Source of the DNA: Priestia aryabhattai | Lineage (GTDB): Bacteria > Bacillota > Bacilli > Bacillales > Bacillaceae_H | Direction: 5' to 3' | DNA length: 64,000 bases | Assembly (NCBI RefSeq): GCF_023715685.1 | Contig: NZ_JAMBOQ010000002.1 | Coordinates: forward strand, 434,001-498,000 | Translations under genes and position numbers: made by a program | Shown: in pieces, positions 17,097-26,303 of the stretch | Layout of the letters: each line of letters begins with the position of its first letter | Numbering within the stretch: the stretch's first letter is position 1 | The notes under the pieces: generated by a model | What the model saw: the letters and a program-made list of their open reading frames with translations, nothing else | Told to the model about the DNA's origin: nothing | Databases searched by the model: none

Positions 17097-18170
17097 ATGA
17101 CAAAATCACTAGAACAATTACGAGGACAAATCGACGAAATAAATTTAGAAATTTTAGAATTATTAAATAAACGCGGTGAAATTGCACAAGAAATCGGAAA
17201 AGTAAAAGGTACACAAGGTGTGAATCGCTTTGATCCAGTTCGTGAACGTAAATCATTAGATCAAATCTTAGCTAACCATAATGGGCCATTCGAAGCTTCA
17301 ACAATTCAGCATATTTTCAAAGAAATTTTCAAAGCAAGCTTAGAGCTTCAAGAAGACGATCACCGTAAAGCACTTCTTGTATCTCGCAAAAAGAAATCAG
17401 AAGATACAATTGTTGACATCAACGGCACAAAAGTAGGTCCTGGAAACTTAGAATTCGTAATGGGACCATGTGCAGTAGAAAGCTACGAACAAGTAAAAGA
17501 AGTGGGCTTAGCGCTTAAAGAACAAGGCATTACATTAATGCGCGGCGGAGCGTTCAAACCACGTACATCACCTTACGATTTCCAAGGTCTTGGAGTGGAA
17601 GGATTGAAAATTTTACGTCAAGTAGGAGATGAGCTAGGTCTATCAATTATCAGTGAAATTGTTTCTCCTCAAGATATTGAAACAGCTCTAGACTACGTAG
17701 ATGTGATTCAAATTGGTGCACGTAACATGCAAAACTTCGAGCTATTAAAAGCTGCAGGTTCTGTAGACAAACCGATTCTTTTAAAACGTGGATTAGCAGC
17801 AACAATTGAAGAATTCATTAACGCCGCTGAATACATTATGTCTCGCGGAAATGGAAACATTATTCTTTGTGAACGCGGTATCCGCACATACGAGCGTGCA
17901 ACACGCAACACATTAGATATCTCAGCTGTTCCAATCTTGAAAAAAGAAACGCATTTACCAGTTGTAGTAGACGTAACGCATTCAACAGGACGCAAAGACT
18001 TACTATTACCATGTGCAAAAGCAGCGATTGCTATCGGCGCAGATGCTGTAATGGCAGAAGTTCATCCAGACCCAGCGGTAGCATTATCAGATTCAGCACA
18101 GCAAATGAACATTCCTGAATTCCACAAATTCATGGAAGAATTAAAAGGTGCAGCAGTAAAATTATCTTAA
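17097..18170 (+). CDS. aroA: Bifunctional chorismate mutase / DAHP synthase
   Basis: 357 residues, the length of Bacillus subtilis AroA(G). An N-terminal AroQ chorismate mutase (about 1-90: [20 protein letters not shown], with the typical Arg and Lys active-site residues) is fused to a type I-beta DAHP synthase (about 100-357: [40 protein letters not shown]). It condenses phosphoenolpyruvate and erythrose 4-phosphate, the first shikimate step; the mutase domain mediates feedback by chorismate or prephenate. The ribosome site AAAGGAGG is strong. Two tyrosine T-boxes control it. The Bacillus name aroA differs from E. coli usage. Confidence 0.93.
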   Translation: MTKSLEQLRGQIDEINLEILELLNKRGEIAQEIGKVKGTQGVNRFDPVRERKSLDQILANHNGPFEASTIQHIFKEIFKASLELQEDDHRKALLVSRKKKSEDTIVDINGTKVGPGNLEFVMGPCAVESYEQVKEVGLALKEQGITLMRGGAFKPRTSPYDFQGLGVEGLKILRQVGDELGLSIISEIVSPQDIETALDYVDVIQIGARNMQNFELLKAAGSVDKPILLKRGLAATIEEFINAAEYIMSRGNGNIILCERGIRTYERATRNTLDISAVPILKKETHLPVVVDVTHSTGRKDLLLPCAKAAIAIGADAVMAEVHPDPAVALSDSAQQMNIPEFHKFMEELKGAAVKLS

Positions 18171-18184
18171 TTTCATAGTGATAC

Positions 18185-18395
18185 AGAGATAAGAAACTAG
18201 TAGCAAACATTTCCCTGTTTCAGAGAGCTGACGGTTGGTGAAAGTCAGTACAAAAATGTGAGCGAATTACACTCTTTGAGTACTCTTTTACAGAGCGGTC
18301 AGCGGATCGTTAACAATTTGAGGTGGCAAGTAATGTTTGCAACTAGGGTGGTATCGCGAGAAAAACTCGTCCCTATGACGTAGGGGCGAGTTTTT
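18185..18395 (+). ncRNA. T-box leader 3 upstream of chorismate synthase, tyrosine (UAC) specifier
   Basis: ACATT/AATGT closes the upper stem I. The distal loop CAGAGAGCTGACGGTTGGTG and specifier region GCGAA-T-TAC-A (UAC at 18268-18270) follow. The T-box AGGGTGGTATCGCG is at 18345-18358 and the terminator ACTCGTCCCTA/TAGGGGCGAGT with six T at 18364-18395. It lies 15 nt after the aroA stop codon, so it can also act on read-through transcripts. Confidence 0.87.
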
Positions 18396-18424
18396 TATTT
18401 TTATAACAGAAAGGAATTGATAAT

Positions 18425-19591
18425 ATGAGATATTTAACAGCAGGAGAATCGCACGGTCCTCAATTAACAGCGATTATTGAAGGAGTGCCGGCAGGGCTTG
18501 AATTAACAGCCGAACATATTAATGAAGATTTAGCAAGAAGACAAAAGGGACATGGACGCGGACGCCGCATGCAGATTGAAAAAGATCAAGTTCAGATTAA
18601 AGGAGGGGTTCGCCACGGTGAGACGCTTGGTTCACCCATTGCTTTAGTTGTTGAAAACAAAGATTTTACTCACTGGAGAAATATTATGGGTGCTGATCCA
18701 GTTGATCATGATGAAGAAGTAAAGCGACAAATTACAAAACCTCGTCCAGGTCATGCGGATTTAAATGGAGCGATTAAATACGGTCACAGAGATATGCGAA
18801 ACGTATTAGAACGTTCATCTGCTCGTGAAACGACGGTACGAGTAGCCACAGGCGCAGTTGCCAAACAAGTACTAAAAGCTGTAGGAGTAAATATTGCGTG
18901 TCACGTGCTTGAAATCGGCGGTGTGAAAGCTGAAAAAACGGCATATGAGTCGCTAACAGAACTTCAGGAAAAAACAGAAGCGTCACCTGTTCGCTGCTTA
19001 GATGAAGAAGCGGGACAGAAGATGATGAAAGCAATCGATGATGCAAAAGAAAATGGAGACAGCATTGGTGGCGTAGTGGAAGTAGTAGTAGAAGGAATGC
19101 CTACTGCAGTGGGAAGTTACGTGCACTATGATCGTAAATTAGATTCAAAGCTAGCTGCTGCTATTATGAGCATTAACGCGTTTAAAGGTGTTGAAATCGG
19201 CGTAGGTTTTGAAGCAGCTCGCAGACCGGGAAGTGAAGTCCATGATGAAATTCTATGGGATGAACAAAACGGCTATACGCGTAAAACGAACAATGCAGGA
19301 GGTTTAGAAGGAGGCATGACAACGGGGATGCCGATTGTTGTGAGAGGCGTCATGAAACCTATTCCTACCTTATATAAGCCGCTGCAAAGTGTAGATATTG
19401 ATACAAAAGAGCCGTTTGCTGCAAGTATTGAACGCTCAGACAGCTGTGCAGTACCGGCGGCGGCTGTTGTAGCAGAATCAGTGATTGCTTGGGAACTAGC
19501 ATCTGCTATTATCGATCAATTTGGGGCAGATCGAATTCAGTTAATTCAAGAAAATGTAAAAAAACATGAAGAATACGCAAAGCAATTTTAA
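18425..19591 (+). CDS. aroF: Chorismate synthase
   Basis: 388 residues with the family signatures [19 protein letters not shown] at the N-terminus, [29 protein letters not shown] and the C-terminal [15 protein letters not shown]. It converts 5-enolpyruvylshikimate 3-phosphate to chorismate using reduced FMN as catalyst. aroF is the Bacillus symbol; aroC is the E. coli equivalent. It is the first gene of aroF-tyrA-aroE, with short gaps of 20 and 15 bp, under the third tyrosine T-box. The aroB, aroH, trp and hisC genes that separate these in Bacillus subtilis are absent here. Confidence 0.93.
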   Translation: MRYLTAGESHGPQLTAIIEGVPAGLELTAEHINEDLARRQKGHGRGRRMQIEKDQVQIKGGVRHGETLGSPIALVVENKDFTHWRNIMGADPVDHDEEVKRQITKPRPGHADLNGAIKYGHRDMRNVLERSSARETTVRVATGAVAKQVLKAVGVNIACHVLEIGGVKAEKTAYESLTELQEKTEASPVRCLDEEAGQKMMKAIDDAKENGDSIGGVVEVVVEGMPTAVGSYVHYDRKLDSKLAAAIMSINAFKGVEIGVGFEAARRPGSEVHDEILWDEQNGYTRKTNNAGGLEGGMTTGMPIVVRGVMKPIPTLYKPLQSVDIDTKEPFAASIERSDSCAVPAAAVVAESVIAWELASAIIDQFGADRIQLIQENVKKHEEYAKQF

Positions 19592-19611
19592 TGAATAGAG
19601 GAGAATGAAAG

Positions 19612-20469
19612 GTGAAAATACGTGTATTACTTATTGGCGTTGGCCTTATTGGAGGATCATTAGCGCTAGCTATGAAGAAGCATCGTCACGTAACAGTCGT
19701 TGGAGCTGATATCAATACAAATGAAGTACAATTAGCCAACCAGCTAGGTATCGTTGATTATGTAGCTGAAGATATAAAAGCAGAAGCAGCCCAAGCAGAT
19801 TATATCGTGCTTGCTACTCCAGTAGAGTACACGACAGCATGGATACACGACCTTTCTACTTGGAAGCTTAAAGAAACGGTTATCGTAACGGATGTCGGAA
19901 GTACCAAAGGTGAAATTATGAAAGCAGCCCAAGGGCTGAATAAGAAACGTATTTCATTTATTGGTGGGCATCCGATGGCTGGTTCTCATACGAGCGGTGC
20001 AGTCAATGCACGAGCGGATTTATTTTGTTCGGCGCGCTATATCTTAACGCCGTTTGAAAATGAGCAAAAAGAAAAAATAGATGCGCTTATGCATTTGCTA
20101 GAGCCTACGGGTGCACAATTTATACCGCTTGATGCAGCTACTCATGACCAAATCACCGGAGTTGTCAGTCATTTACCTCATGTGATTGCGACCAGTCTTG
20201 TAAGACAAGTAAAAGGATATTCAGCAAATAATCATCTTGTCACAGAAATGGCAGCAGGCGGTTTTCGAGATATTACCAGAATTGCTTCAAGCAATCCCCA
20301 TATGTGGAGAGACATATTAAAGCAAAACCGTTCTATGCTTTTAACATTGCTTGATGACTGGATGAAAGAAATGGAACAAGTAAAACTATTAGTAGAAAAA
20401 GGTGACGGACACGAGTTATTTGATTACTTTTCAGATGCCAAAGAATTTCGTGATTCGCTTCCCGCATAA
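19612..20469 (+). CDS. tyrA: Prephenate dehydrogenase without C-terminal ACT domain
   Basis: GTG start at 19612 after GAGGAG. 285 residues: N-terminal Rossmann NAD-binding domain (VGLIGGSLALAMKKH) and the helical prephenate-binding domain (GGHPMAGSHTSGAVNARADL, HDQITGVVSHLPH). It makes 4-hydroxyphenylpyruvate for tyrosine. Bacillus subtilis TyrA has about 371 residues because an ACT domain follows EYRDSLP; here the protein stops at EFRDSLPA, exactly at that boundary. Loss of the ACT domain would remove the usual allosteric site for tyrosine, leaving the T-box as the main visible control. No ACT remnant is seen in the 15 bp before aroE. Confidence 0.9.
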   Translation: MKIRVLLIGVGLIGGSLALAMKKHRHVTVVGADINTNEVQLANQLGIVDYVAEDIKAEAAQADYIVLATPVEYTTAWIHDLSTWKLKETVIVTDVGSTKGEIMKAAQGLNKKRISFIGGHPMAGSHTSGAVNARADLFCSARYILTPFENEQKEKIDALMHLLEPTGAQFIPLDAATHDQITGVVSHLPHVIATSLVRQVKGYSANNHLVTEMAAGGFRDITRIASSNPHMWRDILKQNRSMLLTLLDDWMKEMEQVKLLVEKGDGHELFDYFSDAKEFRDSLPA

Positions 20470-20484
20470 AAGGAGAGACAGATT

Positions 20485-21756
20485 GTGACAGTAAAAGCTT
20501 TACGAGGAACCATTCAAATTCCAGGAGATAAATCCATTTCTCACCGTTCCGTTATGTTCGGTTCAATTGCAGAAGGAACAACAACGATTAACGGATTTTT
20601 GCCAGGAGATGATTGCCTTAGCACCATTTCTTGCTTTCAAAAACTAGGTGTGGATATTCAAATGATTGATGAACAAAGCGTCGTGGTAAAAGGAAAAGGT
20701 ATACAAGCTCTAAAAGAGCCATCTGATATTTTAGATGTCGGAAATTCAGGCACAACGATTCGCCTCATGATGGGGATTTTAGCAAATACACCCTTTCATT
20801 CAACATTGATTGGAGACGAATCTATTGCCAAACGCCCCATGAAGCGTGTGACTGGTCCGCTTCGTGATATGAATATTCATTTAGATGGCCGAGGAGACGC
20901 TAATTTTACACCGCTTGTTATTCGAGGTGGGAATGCAAAAGGTATACACTATACATCTCCAGTTGCAAGCGCACAAGTGAAATCAGCTATTTTACTTGCT
21001 GGACTACAAGCAAAAGGAACAACTTCTGTAACGGAACCGGCGAAATCGCGAGACCATACAGAACGTATGCTAGAGGCATTTGGCGTTAAAGTGGAAGAAG
21101 AAGGATTAACGGTTTCAATTGAAGGCGGTCAAACGTTAAGAGGAACGCATATAGAAGTGCCTGGCGATATTTCCTCAGCAGCATTCTTTTTAGTAGCGGG
21201 AGCTATTATTGCAAACAGTCGCATTGAAATTCAAAAAGTTGGGATGAATCCGACTCGAACAGGTATTTTAGATGTACTTTTAAATATGGGCGCTTCTATC
21301 GAGATGGTCAAAGAAACAAAAGAAACAGCAGAGCCTTATGCAGATTTAGTTGTAGAAGCTTCTCACTTAAAAGGTACGGAAGTAGGAGGAGACTTAATTC
21401 CACGCCTAATTGACGAAATTCCAATTATTGCACTAGCAGCCACACAAGCAGCAGGAATAACGGTTATTAAAGATGCAGCAGAGTTAAAAGTCAAAGAAAC
21501 AAACCGTATTGATACGGTAGTGAATGAGTTAACGAAAATGGGAGCTAACATTGAAGCAACGGAAGATGGAATGATTATTCAAGGAGGTACAAAACTTCAC
21601 GGGGCAAATGTAAACAGCCACGGAGATCACCGTATCGGTATGATGCTCGCTGTTGCCTCTTGTATTGCAGAAGGGGAAACAATTATTGAAAATCGTGACG
21701 CGGTATCCGTCTCTTACCCGCAATTTTTTGCTCACTTAGAGTCTTTACAGCAGTGA
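20485..21756 (+). CDS. aroE: EPSP synthase (3-phosphoshikimate 1-carboxyvinyltransferase)
   Basis: GTG start after AAAGGAGAG. 423 residues with [47 protein letters not shown] and [14 protein letters not shown]. It transfers enolpyruvyl from PEP to shikimate 3-phosphate. The [14 protein letters not shown] and GGTTIR-like features fit the class II (Gram-positive) group, which tends to be less glyphosate-sensitive; that is family knowledge and untested here. Last gene of the aroF-tyrA-aroE group. No clear terminator follows. aroE is the Bacillus name, aroA in E. coli. Confidence 0.92.
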   Translation: MTVKALRGTIQIPGDKSISHRSVMFGSIAEGTTTINGFLPGDDCLSTISCFQKLGVDIQMIDEQSVVVKGKGIQALKEPSDILDVGNSGTTIRLMMGILANTPFHSTLIGDESIAKRPMKRVTGPLRDMNIHLDGRGDANFTPLVIRGGNAKGIHYTSPVASAQVKSAILLAGLQAKGTTSVTEPAKSRDHTERMLEAFGVKVEEEGLTVSIEGGQTLRGTHIEVPGDISSAAFFLVAGAIIANSRIEIQKVGMNPTRTGILDVLLNMGASIEMVKETKETAEPYADLVVEASHLKGTEVGGDLIPRLIDEIPIIALAATQAAGITVIKDAAELKVKETNRIDTVVNELTKMGANIEATEDGMIIQGGTKLHGANVNSHGDHRIGMMLAVASCIAEGETIIENRDAVSVSYPQFFAHLESLQQ

Positions 21757-21891
21757 ATTCCCTTATTATGTTAAAATAGCAGTTTGAAAGTTATAAGGAA
21801 TTTATAAAATTAAAACCAATGACTCTATATTTCGTCGCTGAAATCCGATATAATCATTACAACACCTCTAGTATTAAATAGAATTTGGTGA

Positions 21892-22143
21892 ATGATTATG
21901 TTTTTGATGATTGTCTACATCGGGGCCATTTTATTTTTCATAAAAATGTTTATGGATCGAGATTTTATTTGGTTTTTGTTTCTATTGCCATTTTTGATGT
22001 TTGTTGTGTTTTTCGAAACAGACTATCTTGATCATGTCCCTGAATCTGGAAGGTTAATAATCTTTACATTTTCTTTTTTAGTCATTTATGCGATGGTTTT
22101 GGTGTATAATCGATACTTTAGAAAAGAAGAATGTAAAGAGTAA
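21892..22143 (+). CDS. Small integral membrane protein, unknown
   Basis: 83 residues with three hydrophobic segments (about 3-20, 24-41, 55-75) separated by MDRD and ETDYLDHVPESGR loops and ending in a charged tail. No family recognised. The ribosome site is weak (AATTTGGTG) and internal ATGs at 21898 and 21904 are alternatives. It is followed by a strong terminator, which supports its being a real gene. Confidence 0.5.
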   Translation: MIMFLMIVYIGAILFFIKMFMDRDFIWFLFLLPFLMFVVFFETDYLDHVPESGRLIIFTFSFLVIYAMVLVYNRYFRKEECKE

Positions 22144-22174
22144 ATTCAAATGTGAATCCGTTGATTGATAAGGA

Positions 22175-22208
22175 TAAAAAAAGCATGCCCTACGGCGTGC
22201 TTTTTTTA
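22175..22208. terminator. Bidirectional terminator
   Basis: AAAAAAAGCATGCC-ctac-GGCGTGCTTTTTTT, one wobble pair. It serves the small membrane protein and the convergent Rieske oxidoreductase. Confidence 0.85.
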
Positions 22209-23734
22209 TCGTTTGAATTTACATCCACTGGTGTAAGCGGCTTTTTAGCAGGGCCTTCTACCACAGATCCGTCGTAAGAGAAACGAGAACCGTGACAAGG
22301 GCAGTCCCACGTGCGGTCACCAGCGTTCCAATTTACCTCACACCCTAAATGCGTGCATGTAGTATCCACACAGTGAAGCTTTCCTTGAGGATCTTTATAA
22401 GCGCCTGTACGTTTGCTGTTTACATATACGACCGACCCTTCATCATTTTGAAGCTGATCCAGTCCTTTTTCAGGCATTGAAAACTTACCGGTAATAAAGT
22501 GTTCAGCCACATCAAGATTTTGACGAAAGAAATGCTTAAGGCTAGGGTCCGCATAAAAACGAGACGGATTATACAACTCTGCATATGGGTTGTCTTTTCC
22601 GGTTATTGCATCCCGAATAATATGTGCTGCAATGGTGCTATGGGTCATCCCCCATTTTTTAAATCCAGTGGCAATAAAGATATTCGGCTTGCTTTCTTTA
22701 ATGGGACCGATATATGGAATTTTATCAAGCGTAAATAAATCTTGTGCAGACCATTTGTAACGAAAATGTTGAACAGTAAAATTTTCTTCGGCGAACCTTT
22801 GAAGAGACTCATAGTGGAACATGGTATTAATTCCTTGTCCAGCTTTGTGGCCTTCTCCACCAATTAAGATGAGTTCTTCTCCCTCAACTTTTGTTGACCG
22901 CAGTGAATGAGTAGGCTGATCGGCACTTAAATACATGCCTCCAGGGTAAGCTTGTTCCACTTTTGCTGCTAACACATACGAACGTTTGGCATACATGCGC
23001 GTATAGTAAAAGCCCGCTCCATCATAAAATGGAAAGTGTGAACACGCCACTACATATTTACAAGAAATTCGGTGTCCGTCTCTTGTGACGACGGTGGGCG
23101 ATGTGCTTTCTTCTACATTCGTTGCTACGGTGTTTTCAAAAATCAGTCCGCCGCTTTCTGTGAATTTTTTTACTAAATGAAGCAGATATTTTAACGGATG
23201 AAACTGAGCTTGATCTTTCATAATAGCTGCTGCCCTAATATCAAAATTAAAAGGAAGCTCTGTTGCAAATTCACATGGAATATGTAATCGCTGATAGGCT
23301 CGAAATTCTTTACGAACTCGATGATCAAACTCCAGCGTTTCTCCGTATAAATAAGCATCTTGTACGGAAAAATCACAGTCAATGTTTTCCGTTTGAATTA
23401 AGTTTTTCATAAACTGCAGAGCTTGTTCGTTTGCTTTATAATACAGCAGCGTTTTTTCTTCGCCAATGTGTGAAAGCAGCTCATCGTAGATAACATCATG
23501 CTGAGCTGTAATCTTTGCTGTTGTGTGACCGGTTGTACCATTTAAAATGTTATCAGCTTCAATTAACGCCACGTTCAGTCCTTCTTTTTGTAATAAATAA
23601 GCCGTTGTAATACCGCTAATACCGCCTCCTACTACTACAACATCAACTTTTCGATTTTCTGAAAGAGATGGGTATGTTGGAAACTTTAAATGATCGCGCC
23701 AGTAGGGCTCAGTATCCTTTGGGATATTTGCCAA
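22190..23734 (-). CDS. FAD-dependent oxidoreductase with C-terminal Rieske [2Fe-2S] domain (YhfW-like)
   Basis: The start chosen is TTG (complement of 23732-23734), 8 bases after GGAGG. An ATG five codons upstream contains that site and is less likely. 514 residues: DAO-type FAD domain with the dinucleotide motif VVVVGGGISGITTAYLLQKEG near residue 35, a GTTGHTTAKITAQH segment, and a C-terminal Rieske domain with CTHLGC and CPCHG binding the cluster through two Cys and two His. Bacillus subtilis YhfW has the same layout. Substrate unknown, cytoplasmic. Confidence 0.88.
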   Translation of the reverse strand: MANIPKDTEPYWRDHLKFPTYPSLSENRKVDVVVVGGGISGITTAYLLQKEGLNVALIEADNILNGTTGHTTAKITAQHDVIYDELLSHIGEEKTLLYYKANEQALQFMKNLIQTENIDCDFSVQDAYLYGETLEFDHRVRKEFRAYQRLHIPCEFATELPFNFDIRAAAIMKDQAQFHPLKYLLHLVKKFTESGGLIFENTVATNVEESTSPTVVTRDGHRISCKYVVACSHFPFYDGAGFYYTRMYAKRSYVLAAKVEQAYPGGMYLSADQPTHSLRSTKVEGEELILIGGEGHKAGQGINTMFHYESLQRFAEENFTVQHFRYKWSAQDLFTLDKIPYIGPIKESKPNIFIATGFKKWGMTHSTIAAHIIRDAITGKDNPYAELYNPSRFYADPSLKHFFRQNLDVAEHFITGKFSMPEKGLDQLQNDEGSVVYVNSKRTGAYKDPQGKLHCVDTTCTHLGCEVNWNAGDRTWDCPCHGSRFSYDGSVVEGPAKKPLTPVDVNSNDKKSTP

Positions 23735-23861
23735 TTTATTCACCTCCATATGATAAGTCTTATTTTTACCATAGTTTTCTAAAAAATGTATACAAAATAA
23801 AGGAATCTACTCTAATAGCATCTCTTTGCTATATCTATTTAAACAAAAGGAGGGGAAAAGA

Positions 23862-24053
23862 GTGATTACAATCAGCATTTGTATGATTTTTAAGAACGAA
23901 GAAGAGGTTAAACGAAAACATACGTTCTTCAAGATTCCTCTTTTTCAACGTGGCTTCCGCACCTGCAGCTTGCCGTTTGCTACGATAGAATTGGTGAATA
24001 AAAAGCAGAGTATGAAATATAAAGGTTACAGATTTAAACATGCAGAGCAATAA
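23862..24053 (+). pseudogene. Glycosyltransferase family 2 remnant
   Basis: GTG 23862 follows a strong site AAAGGAGGGG. The first residues VITISICMIFKNEEEV match the start of GT2 enzymes of the MITISLCMIVKNEE type. After about 15 codons the likeness ends and the frame runs on for another 48 codons of unrelated, basic sequence to TAA. This looks like the 5' end of a glycosyltransferase gene after a deletion. It could still be expressed as a 63-residue peptide. The opposite strand is also open here (23835-24080) but lacks a ribosome site. Confidence 0.45.
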
Positions 24054-24136
24054 ATTCATATAAATGATAGGAAGCATCATATAATAAAAGTATAGAGGAT
24101 TAATTCGGCAAATGGTATTTAAACATCAAGGTCCAA

Positions 24137-24168
24137 ATAAAAGGGCAAACGGCATGTTTGTCCTTTTT
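24137..24168 (+). terminator. Rho-independent terminator
   Basis: AAAAGGGCAAAC-ggcat-GTTTGTCCTTTT with one mismatch and a T run. It lies after the glycosyltransferase stub and may be the original terminator of that lost gene. Confidence 0.7.
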
Positions 24169-24355
24169 TCATGATTATAGTGACAATTTTCATATATAGT
24201 AATAAAGTATATATATAGCAAAAAAATCCCAAATTTCAAGAATATAAAAAAACGGCTTAAAACCAAAACAAGTTGTACTCTTAGAGTATGTAGAACGTGC
24301 AAAAAAACTAAATAATATGTAGTATTGTAATACAGGACGTAATTGGGAAGAAAAA

Positions 24356-24369
24356 TGAAAACGTTGACA
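24356..24369 (+). promoter_or_regulatory. Catabolite-responsive element (cre)
   Basis: TGAAAACGTTGACA matches the CcpA operator consensus TGWNANCGNTNWCA at all 14 positions. It ends 17 bp before the start codon of the PHB-depolymerase-like gene and just before its ribosome site, where bound CcpA would block transcription. Confidence 0.75.
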
Positions 24370-24386
24370 AAAAGAGGAGGGGTACC

Positions 24387-25358
24387 ATGTTGGGTTCACT
24401 ACCTAATGTTATAAATACGTCAACGCTTGTGTCTTCAAGTGAACAACAAGAAGCGTCATCTGAATCATTTAAAACATATACTCATAAAGGAAAAAAATTC
24501 AAGGTCTATTTACCTAAATCCTATCATATTTTAAAATCTTACCCACTAATGGTTATGCTGCATGGATGTACACAAAATGCAGATGATTTTGCTATAGGTA
24601 CGCAAATGAATGAGCTCGCCGACGAAAAGGAATTTATTGTCGTATACCCACAGCAGTCTTCTAACTCAAATATGAATAAATGCTGGAATTGGTTTGAACC
24701 TCTTCATCAAATTAGAGGGTTCGGAGAGCCAGCAATTATTGCAGGGATTGTAAAAAAAGTCCAAAACATGCACTTTATTCAGAAAAATAAAGTGTTTATT
24801 GCCGGTCTGTCAGCAGGAGGAGCAATGAGCATCGTTATGGGAGTAACGTATCCAGAACTGTTTGCTGGAATAGGTGTATCCGCAGGTATCGAATATCAGG
24901 CGGCTCTTAACGTATTTAATGCGTATTCTGTCATGGCCAGTAAAGGTCCTTCCCCTGTTAAACAAGGGAGAATTGCTTATCAACAAATGGGAAAACGGGC
25001 AAAGCCACTGCCGCTCATTGTATTTCATGGCAACGCTGATTCTACGGTAAATGTAGCCAATGCAGATCAAGTTGTTCATCAGTGGATTACAACTAATAAT
25101 CTTGCTTATAACGGAAAAATAGATGGATGGATTCAGGATAGCCCGGTTAAAACGAGAGAAGAAAAAATTCTCTTTGGACGGGATTATACAACATATCGCT
25201 ACGAAAGCAGTAAGGGAGAATTGGCTATTGATAAATATATTATCAATGGAATGGGGCATGCATGGTCAGGAGGAAATTCAGCGGGCAGCTATACAGATCC
25301 AAAAGGCCCCAATGCTAGCCGAATCATGTGGGACTTTTTTATGAGTCAAAAAATATAA
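24387..25358 (+). CDS. PHB depolymerase family esterase
   Basis: 323 residues, alpha/beta hydrolase of the Esterase_PHB type. LMVMLHGCTQNADDF supplies the oxyanion hole. The lipase box is GLSAGG with Ser142; Asp218 (FHGNADSTVN) and His291 (MGHAWSGG) complete the triad. These enzymes cut polyhydroxybutyrate or short acyl/feruloyl esters. No signal peptide is visible in the first 40 residues, which are polar and Ser/Glu-rich, so a cytoplasmic enzyme acting on internal PHB granules or an unconventional export is possible. A perfect cre predicts repression on good carbon sources, as expected for reserve mobilisation. The ribosome site is AGAGGAGGGG. Confidence 0.82.
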   Translation: MLGSLPNVINTSTLVSSSEQQEASSESFKTYTHKGKKFKVYLPKSYHILKSYPLMVMLHGCTQNADDFAIGTQMNELADEKEFIVVYPQQSSNSNMNKCWNWFEPLHQIRGFGEPAIIAGIVKKVQNMHFIQKNKVFIAGLSAGGAMSIVMGVTYPELFAGIGVSAGIEYQAALNVFNAYSVMASKGPSPVKQGRIAYQQMGKRAKPLPLIVFHGNADSTVNVANADQVVHQWITTNNLAYNGKIDGWIQDSPVKTREEKILFGRDYTTYRYESSKGELAIDKYIINGMGHAWSGGNSAGSYTDPKGPNASRIMWDFFMSQKI

Positions 25359-25697
25359 ACAGAGCATATAATGAGGTTCAGTTGCGTTCTTATCGCAGAG
25401 AAGAAGAGCTGAAAGTAGCTCTTCCGGCCCTTATTAGTATACGGAAGCAGCTGCAGGAACAATCATTTTAACTAGACGTGTTTTTCTAAAAATCAGGATT
25501 TGATTATTTAGAAAACGGGTACTGTAATAAAGAAATAAGAAGTAAAAATTACATAGCTTAGGATTGACAGCTTATAGTTGTAAATGTAAGATAACTGCGA
25601 GCTGCATTTTGTATGATTAAAACATTAAAATAAGCCGAAAACTGAAAAAATAAATAGAAATTGTAAGATGAGCGGGTAAGGAAAAGGAGATTAAAAA
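25359..25697. other. Intergenic region, 340 bp, with promoter of the CBS gene
   Basis: The first 110 bp read open in one plus-strand frame to a TAA at 25469 (Arg/Glu/Leu-rich, ending SIRKQLQEQSF) without a start site; a gene remnant is possible. A sigma-A-like promoter, TTGACA 25564-25569 and TAAGAT 25587-25592 with 17 bp between, drives the next gene. Confidence 0.5.
25564..25592 (+). promoter_or_regulatory. Sigma-A promoter of the CBS-domain gene
   Basis: TTGACA, 17-bp spacer, TAAGAT. It lies 106 bp before the ATG at 25698, giving a leader of about 95 nt in which nothing else is recognised. Confidence 0.55.
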
Positions 25698-26117
25698 ATG
25701 AATATTGCATTTTTCTTAGTACCAAAAAGTGATGTTGTAACATTAAATATTCAATCCACATTAAGACAGGCTCTTGAAAAAATGGAGTATCATCGCTATT
25801 CTACAGTTCCGCTGGTTGACGATGATGGTAAATACGTAGGCGTTCTTACTGAAGGAGATCTTCTTTGGAAGTTAAAAAGCCTAGGAGACTACCGCTTTCA
25901 AGATACGGAAAATATTAAATTAACAGAGATTGACCGCTATCAAGATTATAACCCAGTTGCTATATACGATAAGGTTCAAAACATCCTTTCAAAGGCAATT
26001 GACCAAAATTTTGTTCCTGTAACGGATGATCAAGGTGTATTTATTGGAATTGTGAGAAGAAGAGAAATTTTAGAGTTTTATGCAGAAAGCGCAAATAAAG
26101 TGAAAAATCAAATATAG
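25698..26117 (+). CDS. Two-CBS-domain protein
   Basis: 139 residues forming one Bateman module: CBS1 about 5-60 (TLRQALEKMEYHRYSTVPLVDDDGKYVGVLTEGDLL) is seen in part as YSTVPLVDDDGKYVGVLTEG, and CBS2 about 75-130 (NFVPVTDDQGVFIGIVRRRE). Such proteins bind adenine nucleotides and act as sensors. Bacillus relatives include YkuL/CpbA-type c-di-AMP-binding proteins, a possible but unproven ligand. The ribosome site is AAAAGGAGA. Confidence 0.8.
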   Translation: MNIAFFLVPKSDVVTLNIQSTLRQALEKMEYHRYSTVPLVDDDGKYVGVLTEGDLLWKLKSLGDYRFQDTENIKLTEIDRYQDYNPVAIYDKVQNILSKAIDQNFVPVTDDQGVFIGIVRRREILEFYAESANKVKNQI

Positions 26118-26146
26118 AAAAAAGTCATCTTTGAATGACTTTTTTG
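26118..26146 (+). terminator. Rho-independent terminator
   Basis: AAAAAAGTCAT-ctttga-ATGACTTTTTT after the CBS gene. Confidence 0.8.
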
Positions 26147-26235
26147 CATTATTTTTTGCATTATTGTCCTATACATACTTCTAAAAACAGGCTTAGGTCA
26201 TGGCCCACAGCAATGCACTTCCTTGTACTAGTTTA

Positions 26236-26244
26236 CATAATCTA
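26236..26244 (+). promoter_or_regulatory. Possible sigma-K -10 upstream of the Gly/His-repeat gene
   Basis: CATAATCTA fits CATAnnnTA, and an AC dinucleotide lies 17 bp upstream (GCAC). The sequence is short and AT-rich, so chance is not excluded. If right, the repeat protein is made in the mother cell late in sporulation. Confidence 0.3.
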
Positions 26245-26303
26245 TTTATATATAGGTATAAAATTGCCTATATAAATCTTATTTATAGATAAGGATGGTT
26301 TAT

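Noticed and set aside
23835..24080. Minus-strand 81-codon frame opposite the GT2 stub
   Set aside because: No ribosome site. Part of it (YRSKRQAAGAEATLKKRNLE) looks protein-like but no family is known.
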